64,000 bases of DNA from the NCBI GenBank assembly GCA_016169945.1, contig JADLSH010000190.1, forward strand, positions 992,001 through 1,056,000, written 5' to 3'. Position 1 is the first letter of the stretch. Each line of letters opens with the position of its first letter. The notes beneath the pieces are model-generated. The model ran no database searches and was not told the origin of the DNA. It was given only the letters and a program-made list of their open reading frames with translations. Positions 36,201 through 44,129 of this stretch are shown here, piece after piece. A program made the translations under genes and the position numbers. The stretch comes from Trachythela sp. YZ-2020 (Eukaryota; Cnidaria; Anthozoa; Malacalcyonacea; Clavulariidae).

Positions 36201-39200
36201 ATTGTAAAGATGTATCGACACTCCATTAGATCGGTCACCTTGATATGTTCACGACAGTTACGATTAAATAGGAACCAGACTTCAATTGGGCTTGATTTTA
36301 CATACATGGATATAATCTTAGAAATTTGGGTATAGTGTTTGAATACTGTTTGTAAACTAATAACTGAAGTTTCCACCTCCAACCCTCAGAACTATAGGTG
36401 GGTTTCACTAAGCACTATCGTGCAGCAGATGGTGGTCAACCTGCAGTTATCAGAGTGAGAAAAAATGCTAATTAGTTTCACTAACTGTAGTAGTATTGTA
36501 TTTGGAGGTCAATGGATAGAATTGTGAGATTTAGTTTCCTTTGCTTGCTCCTAACAGTGTCAACATTTCTAAAGTTGACCACCATCTGCTGCCCTGTAAA
36601 GGTACGTTCACACACAGCGATTTGTCGGGCCGATTTTAGGTTTTGCTGAATGTTAATGACAAATATTTTCAGTTGATGATGTCACCAGATGACGTTTGCC
36701 ACGTATTTTTCAAATATCATTAACGTGCATCTGAAATCTGCCCGACAAATCGCTGTGTGTGGACGTACCTTAACGCTTACTGAAACCCACCAATACGTTG
36801 GTATGAGACTTTATATTCACTACTACATTAATTTTTGCTAAAGGCACGTTCACACACAGCGATTTGTCGGCCGAATTTAGGTTTTGCTGAATGTTAATGA
36901 CGAATATTTTCAGGGAATGATGTCGCCAGATGACGTTTGCCACGTATTTTTGAAACATCATTAACGTGTATCTGAAATCGGCCCGACAAATCGCTGTGTG
37001 TGAACGTACCTTAACATATTGCGGATGATTTCAGGGTGTTGTCAAAGCTCTCAGTCAAGCTATGCAGTTTGTTGCTGTTCGCGGTAAGACAGTAAAAATT
37101 GCTGACTCAGCGTTGTCATGGATACATCGTCGAACTATGAGTGTTCAGAATAGTCACTTCTATCTTGTCGAACCTGGACTTCATGTTAGTATAGTATTTT
37201 GGCGTATCTATATTGTATCTTCGATCTTCATATACTAAATTGACTTTATTTATATTGATGCAGTGTTACTACAGGAGGAAACCTAATCTAAATTAACTGT
37301 ATTTATACTTGATAGCTCTATCTAGGCAGTTGCGATATTGTAAAAAATCGATATATCGATATCGAAAAAAATATATCGATAATATCGACTATATCGAATT
37401 ATGCAAATGAGAAAACGTAATTTAGTCAACTTGCATGTATACCATAGAAATAAGAGACAAACAGTTAAAAAGAAGCAGCATCACAAACAGTTAAAAAGCA
37501 TCACAAACAGCATCACAAACAGCATCACAAACAGCATCACAAACAGTTAAAAAGAAGTGCACGAAACCAGTCATGGTACGTCAAAGATTTATTAACAACG
37601 GTTTATCCGTTTATGAAAGTTTAAAAAGATATATTTACAAGCCTAATGGTTTCACAGTACGATTGTTTAATGTATATAATGTTTATACTGTAAAACTATT
37701 GTTTTCAAGCGTTCAATGCCGCTGCTTGGTGATCTTCTGTGGTCACAGTTTCTCTGTTCCCGCTTTTAATTTCAATTGCCCACGCACTTGTATCATTAAT
37801 TCGCAATTGCCGCGACACACACGTTGTCTAAACTTCACCGGTGAAAACAATAGTTGCCGAATAATCGGAGATTAAGTTTTTAGTTACAACTTTCGATATT
37901 TTCGATATGCGAAAAATCGAATATCGAATATCGATAGTTTTGAAATATCGATATTTATCGAAAATATCGATATATCGCAACTGCCTAGCTCTATCAGTTC
38001 TAAACTATTCTCCCTAGAGGTCCAGTAAGGGTCATCTCTTATTGATCCAGTGTTACTACAGGAGGAAACCTAAACTAAACTAACTTTATTTATACTGGAT
38101 AGCTCTATCAGTTCTAAACTGTTCTTCCTAGAGGTCCAGTAAGGGTCATCTCTTATTGATCCAGTGTTACTACAGGAGGAAACCTAAACTAAACTAACTT
38201 TATTTATACTGGATAGCTCTATCAGTTCTAAACTGTTCTCCCTAGAGATCCAGTAAGAATCATCTCTTATTGATCCAGTGTTACTACAGGAGGAAACCGG
38301 AATAGCCGGAGAAAATCTGCGGTGTTTGGTGGAGTCAGGCTGGAAGCACTCTTCTCGCATATGACTCAGGTGATATTATAATCAGACAACTGCATAGAAT
38401 TCCAGTCACAGAGGTGAGAAGCACGTTTGCTAACCATTTATGCCACCAACATCTTTCGTTATGGAAATACAAAGTATTTGAAAGTTTTTTTTGTATATTT
38501 CACGTTTAGCCGGCAGACGGTCTGGTATTGAGAAGAATGTTTGCTATCAATTACAACCGAAAACGAGAATATTTTGCTGATTCAGAAAGAATGAATCGTA
38601 AAGATAATCTATTCAGGTAAAACCTCAATATTTATAATGGTTTATCCAATCGGTGGGTTTCTGTAAGCGCTACAGGGCAGCAGATGATGCATGGTTAACT
38701 TCAGAAATGTTGACACTTTAAGCTAAAGATCTCTCTATTCTATACATTTGCCTCCAAATACAAGACTACTTCAAATAATGAAAAGAATTAGCATTATTTT
38801 CTCTCTGATAACTGCAGGTTGACCACCATCTGCTGCACGATAGTGCTAAGTGAACTCACCTATAGGGCCTACAGCAATGACTATTACTTCTTTTCAAACC
38901 GAACTAACACGAGTTATTCTCTGTTCAGGGACTACCTGTTTAAATGCGTAGAAAGTTCGGAAACAATCACAGCCGATGCTTATGGCGAGCGCCATCTTGC
39001 TTTCCCAATACGTGATCAAGATGGCGTTGCGATTGCAGTCGTTGACATCAGCATAGGTGAGGTGAGACTCTTACCTGCACATGAAATGAATGAGATTCAG
39101 AAAATGCTTCGGCTGCTCGCCGTAGCTCATCGGGAAGTGGCGGACGAGGTCGCCGGAAGGAAGAAGAATATTGTGCTGGGTAAGATGAAAATATTTCCCG

Positions 39201-41062
39201 TCCGGTGACTTCCCCCTTTCAAGAACTAACTTCATTTATTTATTTTGGATGAGCTCTACTACATAATGCTACACGTAAATACTACGCATTCCTATATTGA
39301 TAACATGTTAGGTAGTAAGATTGGTAGTAACAGATTGGAAGGAAATCGGGAAGGAAATCACAATATTTTAGGAAGGAAATTTTGTTTGGAGGAAGGATAA
39401 AAAAGGGGTAATTTGCTTCAACAGAGTGGAAGCACTGTTAGGTCATTTCTTTATTGGTCCAGTGTTACTACAGGAGGAAACTTGAGTACCTGGGGAAAAC
39501 CTACGATCCCAGTCACAGAGATGCAAGCCCACATGCACTAACCACTTTCACACCAACACCCTACCAGAGTAGAATGGTCCAGTACATTCTGTCATTAGAC
39601 AGGATACAAACTCAAGGTCAATTAATGCCGTTTCTCAACCAACTGAGCCAAACAGAGACTGACCATTAACATACGCACATTACGCAGGATATCTACGGCT
39701 AGGTTTCGATGATATCATATTTTTATTTTTTGTCATTGTTTAGAGGTTGAAAAGCAAAATGAAGATTTCAGAATTGAGATCATGTTCGACCGTCTCTTGT
39801 TAACCGACTTACGAGAAAATGTGTCAAGACTCGATGCTAGGTTGGAATCACAATTTACTTACTCTCTTGATAGTAGATCTAATCCGCTAGTTTATGCTCG
39901 TGGTTACCTAATTCGTATTATTTACTTTCTTATTTTATTTGTTTTGTGTTGTTAATAGTATGAGATTGTGTGAATTTTCAGGGCATTTGCGGAAATAAAA
40001 AGTTACAAAGATCCGCCAAAGGTTGTGCACGATATTCTCAAGACCATACTGGGGATATTTTCTATCGAAGAGGAAGCGAAATTGGAAAACTGGCCAACAT
40101 GCAAGCAGTTTATTAATAATGATCTAGTGAGAATGATCACGCAATATGATCCTACCGCTGCAACATCTATCAGAATGGTGGATGGCAAGAAACTGTCTGA
40201 GAACTTAGAAGGTAAACTAAACTAAACAAACTTTATTTATACTGGATAGCTCTATCAGTTCTAAACTGTTCTCCCTAGAGGTCCAGTAAGGATCATCTCT
40301 TATTGATCCAGTGTTACTACAGGAGGAAACCTAGCTTGTGTTCCAGTCCACTACACTGTTGTGTACGGCGTAGTGGACTGGAACACAGGCTAGAGGAAAC
40401 CTAAACTAACTATATTTATAGCTCTATCAGTTCCAAGCTGTTCTTCCTAGAGGTCCAGTAAGGGCAATGCGTTACTCTTCCAGTGTTAATGTTACTACAG
40501 GAGGAAACCTGAACTAAATTAACTATATTTATACTGGATAGCTCTATCAGTTCTAAACTGTTCTCCCTAGAGGTCCAGTAAGGGTCATCCATCATTCGTC
40601 CAGTGTTACTACAGGAGGAAACCTAAACTAAAGTAACTATATTTATACTGGATAGCTTTATCAGTTCTAAACTGTTCTTCCTAGAGGTGGAGTAAACCAC
40701 ATCCTAAAGTGGAAGGTTTTATATAAAGAAGTAAAGAATAGTATAATTATTTTAGTTGCTTTTGAAGCTATATTAAATAAACTCATGTTGTAAAATACGT
40801 ATTCTATTAGACAGAAAGAAGCTCCGAATATTTTAATCTTTATTTTTATTCATCAGGAATTTCACATGGCTCTGTAAGCAAACAAGGCTCACTGCCTGCA
40901 CAATATCTGTTCAACTGGGCCTTCGTATGTCTATCTTTGATCGAACACACTGCCAAGATGCAACAGAACGCCCGTAGCAGTGTGAAGCAAAGCCAAGATA
41001 CCATGCAAAGAAACTCGTCTCCAAGCGAAGACTCTGCTTTGAGTGGTAGCACTGTAATCTGA
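27280..41062 (+). CDS. EFCAB5: EF-hand and GAF-domain protein EFCAB5
   Basis: Twenty-one exons: 27280-27981, 28303-28366, 28485-28558, 28766-28878, 29135-29177, 29288-29387, 29495-29635, 29905-30156, 30417-30561, 30941-31022, 33478-33634, 34010-34149, 34592-34747, 35058-35303, 35907-36041, 37035-37184, 38510-38616, 38929-39179, 39744-39840, 39982-40211 and 40857-41062; about 1196 residues, phase continuous. Order of parts: N-terminal helical region with [20 protein letters not shown] (residues about 147-166); Glu/Lys-rich low-complexity linker (exons 7-9); one canonical EF-hand loop [12 protein letters not shown] (about 594-605); a GAF-like domain in exons 14-18 ([50 protein letters not shown]); and a C-terminal helical region ([20 protein letters not shown]) like the dynein-heavy-chain-like tail of this family. 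Biological role poorly known, linked to cilia and sperm by inference. A separate antisense gene lies in the 31023-33477 intron. Confidence 0.88.
27990..28295 (+). repeat. Tandem duplication of about 148 bp in EFCAB5 intron 1
   Basis: Two adjacent copies beginning near tgactgctgtaacagcctgc and tgactgccgttagcctgtga, each containing ggtacttctttagcttggtt and gtgtcaaatagaatcatggc. They lie between exon 27280-27981 and exon 28303-28366, nearly filling the intron. Confidence 0.85.
28575..28740 (+). repeat. Imperfect (cat/cac)n simple repeat, EFCAB5 intron 3
   Basis: About 165 bp of ccatcatcaccatcattacc-like triplets between exon 28485-28558 and exon 28766-28878. Non-coding. Confidence 0.9.
30195..30305 (+). 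repeat. Partial tRNA-derived SINE, EFCAB5 intron 8
   Basis: Head gtgggacagtggttattgca, B-box-like gggttccattcct, then cagttgtctgattataatat and cacctcagtcacatg. The tail is missing. Confidence 0.7.
30590..30862. mobile_element. Inverted-repeat element with long hairpin, EFCAB5 intron 9
   Basis: Member of the ttctcactctgataactgca family. Its centre is a near-perfect palindrome at about 30680-30775: attaaactacatctcttgat, ctatttgccaccaaatgcaa, then the complement tttggtggcaaatagataga and tcaagagatgtagtttaat. It would fold into a stem of about 45 bp. Confidence 0.7.
31441..33003 (-). CDS. Intronless RING / TRAF-type zinc finger / kelch-repeat protein
   Basis: A single 520-residue frame without introns, starting at 33003, or at the better-placed ATG at 32940 ([10 protein letters not shown]). 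Residues 39-77 form a C3HC4 RING: C39, C42, C52, H57, C60, C63, C74 and C77. A Cys/His-rich TRAF-type zinc-finger stretch follows (about 104-180; [30 protein letters not shown]). Next come a coiled coil (about 182-225) and five or six kelch-type blades to the end ([44 protein letters not shown]). The RING suggests an E3 ubiquitin ligase with a beta-propeller substrate-binding part. It lies wholly in the 31023-33477 intron of EFCAB5, antisense to it, and lack of introns suggests retroposition. I do not know a one-to-one vertebrate orthologue. Confidence 0.82.
   Translation of the reverse strand: MPWRTLDQTFNHTSSFFRNATMAENNSNLGFSFMDNFSCKICLEILHDPVQCQNNEHYFCRKCITKHLGNSETCPLCIDQLTLETLRPPSRIILEIVSQIKKPRCSHVSRGCEENVKVEELLLHEQTCGYAPVVCSNEGCKETVNRRDKESHETEECKFRKMTCESCAEEMVYVDYEKHKCTLRKEMNEMKLQLSEMNESLKRVVLTQGEMLEKLKAYDQSIKDLQDPLRRASSTTVQREGTVVVNGQIFVFGGYGGVFFDETYLSLEVFNWSTKTWTLVKNCLFFGRVNSFSFVYEKKIMVCGGSERIEYLNPSESGYTSTVSSVSLPSNARHNGLRYGNRILTFNKGVVETSLESPEESRTLIEEEQGRYNSAGVHCFGNDIYIVGGQQSKMEKYDVAKNELKTLPSLPYAVMNMASVAYKDNIIILGGCRDRNKSLKDVVMFNVTTQEYKRLPSMLETRTCLAAVVMSDVIVVMGGQSAEFGGLGKSVEYYVIGHNAWQELPAMNVSRYGATACVYV
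33190..33415 (+). repeat. Two tandem SINE tail units, EFCAB5 intron 10
   Basis: Two copies of the roughly 115-bp tail unit: gtaacactggatcaatatga, ggacctctagggagaacagt, gatagagctatccagtataa, then the same again ending in aataaagttagtttagtt-like sequence. Confidence 0.75.
33760..33975. mobile_element. MITE (agcagatggtgatcgac family), EFCAB5 intron 11
   Basis: Left end cagtaagcattaaaggacag / cagatggtgatcgacttc; right end gttgatcgtcatctgctgct. The inner part shares ttctcactctgataactg and tattgccaccaaat with the copies at 30590-30862 and 36395-36790. Confidence 0.65.
34180..34560 (+). repeat. SINE body with three tandem tail units, EFCAB5 intron 12
   Basis: Begins in the body (gactctatcaaataccgcag, ttctccaaatactccggttt). 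The tail unit (ggtttcctcctgtagtaaca ... actgatagagctatccagta ... taaataaagttagtttagtt) then follows three times, at about 34228, 34346 and 34460, a period near 115 bp. It ends 30 bp before exon 34592-34747. Confidence 0.8.
34755..35005. mobile_element. Complete MITE (gtgcagcagatggtggtcaac family), EFCAB5 intron 13
   Basis: Left end ttaactaagcactatcgtgc with agcagatggtggtcaacctg; right end gttgatcaccatctgttgcc followed by cgtaattcttactgatgtcc. The inverted ends and inner segments match other family members. Confidence 0.7.
35395..35880 (+). repeat. Best-preserved tRNA-derived SINE with tandem tail units
   Basis: Head ggtggtacagtggttagtg resembles a tRNA A-box region. The B-box ggttcgattcc occurs at about 35471 within a short duplication (gattcgattcctac). 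Body: aggcagttgtctgattgtaa, gtctcatgtgagaagagtat. Tail units start at about 35580, 35650 and 35768 and end in aaataaagttagtttagttt. This copy defines the family structure: tRNA-like head, central body, and a roughly 115-bp tail unit that can be reiterated. Confidence 0.85.
36085..36290. mobile_element. Short inverted-repeat element (gtttgcatttcgccgtaac family)
   Basis: Left part cctagtttgcatttcgccgt with ctatcgtgaacaagtcatgt; right part tgatatgttcacgacagtta with cgattaaataggaaccagac. The two parts are imperfect inverted repeats. Related ends occur at about 9935-10130 and 58755-58925. Confidence 0.55.
36395..36792. mobile_element. MITE interrupted by a second MITE, EFCAB5 intron 15
   Basis: The outer element runs from gtgggtttcactaagcacta to cgcttactgaaacccacc (inverted ends). 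Between gaccaccatctgctgccctg and the final acgcttactg it is split by the inner element at about 36598-36772, so the inner one inserted later. Confidence 0.75.
36598..36772. mobile_element. MITE with ggtacgttcacacacagcga TIRs, copy 1
   Basis: Long terminal inverted repeats starting aaggtacgttcacacacagc and continuing into gatttgtcgggcc; the right end is the complement (cgacaaatcgctgtgtgtgg, acgtacctt). About 175 bp. Confidence 0.85.
36839..37013. mobile_element. MITE with ggcacgttcacacacagcga TIRs, copy 2
   Basis: Second copy of the preceding family only about 66 bp away, same orientation and length, with 90 % or better similarity by eye. It ends 21 bp before exon 37035-37184. Confidence 0.85.
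37245..38445 (-). repeat. tRNA-derived SINE, four tail units, split by a hAT-type element
   Basis: Tail units lie at 37245-37322 and, after the insertion, at 37988-38300 in three further repeats (ttctccctagaggtccagta, gtgttactacaggaggaaac). Body and head then run to about 38445 (ggaagcactcttctcgcata). Removing 37323-37987 and one target duplication restores a continuous tail sequence. Confidence 0.85.
37323..37987. mobile_element. 665-bp hAT-type element with 8-bp target duplication
   Basis: Terminal inverted repeats taggcagttgcgatat and atatcgcaactgccta, flanked by gctctatc on both sides (37315-37322 and 37988-37995). The ends are dense in overlapping atatcgat palindromes. The centre has a tandem run of about five cagcatcacaaa-type units at about 37478-37550. 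There is no transposase-like reading frame; the longest frame (about 100 residues) resembles nothing I recognise. Non-autonomous. Confidence 0.9.
38645..38872. mobile_element. MITE (agcagatgatgcatggttaac family), EFCAB5 intron 17
   Basis: Left end cggtgggtttctgtaagcgc, right end gttgaccaccatctgctgca and gatagtgctaagtgaactca. Same family as 34755-35005. Confidence 0.7.
39425..39565 (-). repeat. Truncated SINE, minus orientation, EFCAB5 intron 18
   Basis: tccagtgttactacaggagg, then aaacctacgatcccagtcac and gcccacatgcactaaccact. The body is mostly deleted. Confidence 0.65.
40215..40692 (-). repeat. Four tandem SINE tail units with inserted palindrome
   Basis: Units (actttatttatactggatag, ttctccctagaggtccagta, gtgttactacaggaggaaac) repeat four times without a tRNA head. 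A 60-bp perfect-looking hairpin at about 40333-40393 (gtgttccagtccactac and its complement) sits between units one and two. Confidence 0.8.
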
Positions 41063-41249
41063 CCCAAAAGGAAGATTAAAAACAATCATTAGTAAACATC
41101 TTTTTAAATTTGTAATATACTATTTAATGTAATATTAATATTTTTATACAAAATTAACATAATTTATAAAAGCTTGTACATCTCAAGCGAAGGTCCCTAT
41201 GGTTGGTAGGTCATATATACTGTAGTATTGACCCACCTGGGTTGTCATT

Positions 41250-43713
41250 TTATCCCATAATTTTCTCTCGTATTTGTTCACTGATATTATCATAATACTT
41301 CATTTTGGATAAGATTTCTTTTGCGGCCACAAAATCCTCTGGAATAAAGAACAAGAGACTGTAAGATATAAGAAATTTTTGTCCCATAGGTGAGAAAAAA
41401 ATAGAACTCTCCATGACAATTAATTTGTTGCATTCAACAAATGTAACAAAGTTCTTACTTACGTTTATTAAAAGCTTCTGACGCCTTCTCTGTACACAAC
41501 TCTAAATTGTCTAAAGAAAAGAGAACAAAACTTGGAATTTATACGTTGACGGGATTACAGATGATTTGAGCATGTTATAAGATGAGCACCACGTCATTTC
41601 CAAGTTGGATAATGGAACGAATGGAAGATCTGATGGAAATCAACCATGCGGTAGACAATGGAAACGATGCAGATTGTGTAAAGGAAGATTTGGAAAGAAT
41701 AACATCAAGAAAGATTTAGCTACGGGGCAAGAGAGATGGAGAGTTGGGGCAAGAGAGATGGAGAGTTGCGACAAAGATGTCTGACTTCCAAGGGCGAAAA
41801 TCCATCTCAAAAAGTGGGGGGATGGGGCCTGCTAATAGTTATGGAGGCATGTAACACGTTTAACGTTTTCAGGGCATTTCCGCATCATTTATAGACACTT
41901 CCCGACAGGAGCGTAACTTGGGTCTAAGCATTAAGGGTGTGAATTCGTTTTGTCAGACAAAAGGGTGTGGTAAAGGGACCGACCAAATATGCTGGAATGC
42001 TCGCCGAGAAAATTTTGAAATCTAGAATCTCTGAAATGCCATTTCATGCACTTTGGGGGAAGACTACAGAATTCTGATGATCAGAACATGTTGTATAAAC
42101 AAAAGTGGGGTGGATAATTACATATTGATCCCCCTCTGCCCAAAAAGTGGGGGGGGGGGATTTGATGCCCTTGCTGACTTCCCATGAAGAGATATCAGGA
42201 TGATGCAATAGGCACAACCTAGTAGAGATTCTGTTGCACAACTTTGACATGTGTTGGCCTAGGTTCAACTTGTGGGGGACTTGTCTTTCACCTCACAAGA
42301 AAATCGGTAGCAAGCAAATCGGTAGGAGCAGAGGAAAAGAGTTCCTGCACCAGACACCTGAAGGAGGGTGTTTACCTTTAATTTGACTTCTTAACTTTCT
42401 CAATGTTTCTTCAGATCCATTCTCCAGTGTTTCATTCATTTCCATTATCTGACTGAGAAATTCAACATCACTTCCTACACTGCCCTCTTCTATGGACAAA
42501 CCTTCAAGTTCTAGCTAGAATTATTTAATGGATGAAATAATGAATGAAAAGACACTCAAATATTAACCTTATAGTCCGGCATGATATCTTCTCTGGAATC
42601 CAACTCTAACAGTTGTTATCGAAACTTAATAACTAAACTACCTTTTAATACTTATACTGAATAGTATTAAACTGTTATTTCTACAGGCCCAGTAAGATCC
42701 ATACCTTAATGGTCCAGTATTACTACAGGAGAAACCTGTGTGTTTGGTAGAATCAAACTGATCACACACTCTTCTCAGGAGTCAAACCCCAGTCACAGAC
42801 TGAGGTAAAAGGCACATGAATTATAAACACTGTATCACCAAAGACACTAGAAAGAGCTGGAGTTGAGCACAATAAACATGCTTCTTGAAGACCTTCAATG
42901 CTTAACTACCAGATATAATCCTCTTGCTAAAGGTTTTAGCAATGATTGATATGCTTCATTCACGAGTGACGACTGCAGACTTGACAAGTCTTGTTCTGTC
43001 TTGGAGATAAAAAATAGAAAGTCAGAATAGGAAAGTATCACAACTATGTAAAGTCAACCGGTAATTAATTTTGTCATTTACCTCAGATTTAAATGAAAAT
43101 TTATCAGGATGTAGATGGCTTTGTAGATTATGGAACTTTTTGGTCAGTTGGCGAGTGTCCAAGTCAAATGTCTGTTTACTAAAAATTAAATCATTGTATT
43201 GACCATTAATAGAATAGCATTAACCATTAATGCCCAACTCTTTCTCCCTAACAGGTAAAACCATCTGGCATTAGACAGAGTAAAATAACAAAGTTGGGTG
43301 CATTAGGGCACATAATATTTCTATGGATTACACCCTTTTGCCAACCCACACAACAGAGCACATTGCATACAGCATACTACATATGCGTACCAGTTCAATA
43401 TGTCAAAATATGTTCTATCCGAAATCGGTTCTTGTACAACATTGCATGACGGACAAAAAAACACTGCCTCTCCGTTAGCACTAGCCAGGTAACTGTAGTT
43501 ACACTTCCAGCATGTAACTCTGGGCACATCACATAATGTTCTAGTCCTTGTAGGTGATGTAATAGCTCTTCCAGAGGAGTATAAAGCAAAATTGTTTGTT
43601 GTTGTACAAATATGTCTTGATCTTAAAACAATAGTCCTTAAATAACCAACTTGATTAAGGCATCTACGATTCCTGAAAAACACACTTCCAAACAGTCTTG
43701 TTATTCTATGCAT
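41250..43713 (-). CDS. HSCB: HSCB, iron-sulfur cluster co-chaperone (J-protein)
   Basis: Six exons on the minus strand: 43713-43391, 43178-43082, 42999-42910, 42514-42376, 41510-41463 and 41338-41250; 261 residues (human 235). The N-terminus is basic and Arg-rich, as in a mitochondrial transit peptide. The tetracysteine zinc site of animal HSCB is present as C68-x2-C71 and C87-x2-C90 (VTCWKC, FFCPSCNVVQ). The J-domain includes TYFDILNC and the HPD motif at 131-133 (LHPDKFS). The C-terminal three-helix ISCU-binding part follows (SLVNEAYQSLLKPLARGLYL, EFLSQIMEMNETLENG, DFVAAKEILSKMKYYDNISE). It works with HSPA9 and ISCU in mitochondrial Fe-S cluster transfer. It is tail-to-tail with EFCAB5 (stops 187 bp apart) and head-to-head with ACADS. 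An intron of this gene holds the repeat-rich stretch 41590-42250. Confidence 0.96.
41800..42175. mobile_element. gaaaattttgaaatctaga-type repeat in HSCB intron
   Basis: Contains agaaaattttgaaatctaga, atctctgaaatgccatttca and a g-rich segment (aaaagtgggggggggggatt). Related sequence is at 11540-11610 (nested in PIPOX-A) and 63735-63820 (BRE1 intron). A dispersed non-coding repeat family; ends not defined. Confidence 0.6.
42650..42845 (-). repeat. Degenerate SINE, minus orientation, HSCB intron
   Basis: aatacttatactgaatagta, tctacaggcccagtaagatc, tccagtattactacaggaga, then body and gactgaggtaaaaggcacat. Sense orientation relative to HSCB. Confidence 0.7.
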
Positions 43714-44129
43714 TTCCTTTTAAATCGTCCTATTTTAATCATCCACTTTCCTGGATATATTTATTCACCTTTGACCTGATTTTAAGGAGGGACAGCCCGC
43801 ATTACGGGCTTTTGTTAGCTATCAATTTACTCAGTTCAATATTTGAATGCCCGTAAATTTGTTTAAAATTATAATAAAGTCCACTTCAAATACTATTCTG
43901 CTCAAATATTTATATTCAGCTTTGTATTTAACCAGAAACAAGAACATTTCAAGCGGAAAATAAGTGAATATAAACAAAAATTTAAATATAGTTCAGCCCA
44001 CTGATCTATATACAGATCAGTATTGTACCCAATATTGCCTGAGTAGAGGAGCAACTTGCCCTAAAATCGGGCTCTTGTCCGAACTTTGAACTGCTATAAG
44101 TAGCAAGCAAAATATAGTAAAATTTTGCA
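43714..44129. promoter_or_regulatory. Divergent promoter region, HSCB / ACADS
   Basis: 416 bp between the two start codons, both for predicted mitochondrial proteins. It holds two small inverted repeats: agcccgcattacgggct at about 43795-43811 and actgatctatatacagatca at about 43999-44018. Confidence 0.6.

Noticed and set aside
37470..37555. CRISPR-like array of regular repeats
   Set aside because: The 15-bp units have no unique spacers and sit inside a transposable element of an animal genome.
37573..37875. 100-codon reading frame inside the 37323-37987 element
   Set aside because: No domain resemblance, no transposase motif, and low complexity around it; treated as chance within a non-autonomous element.
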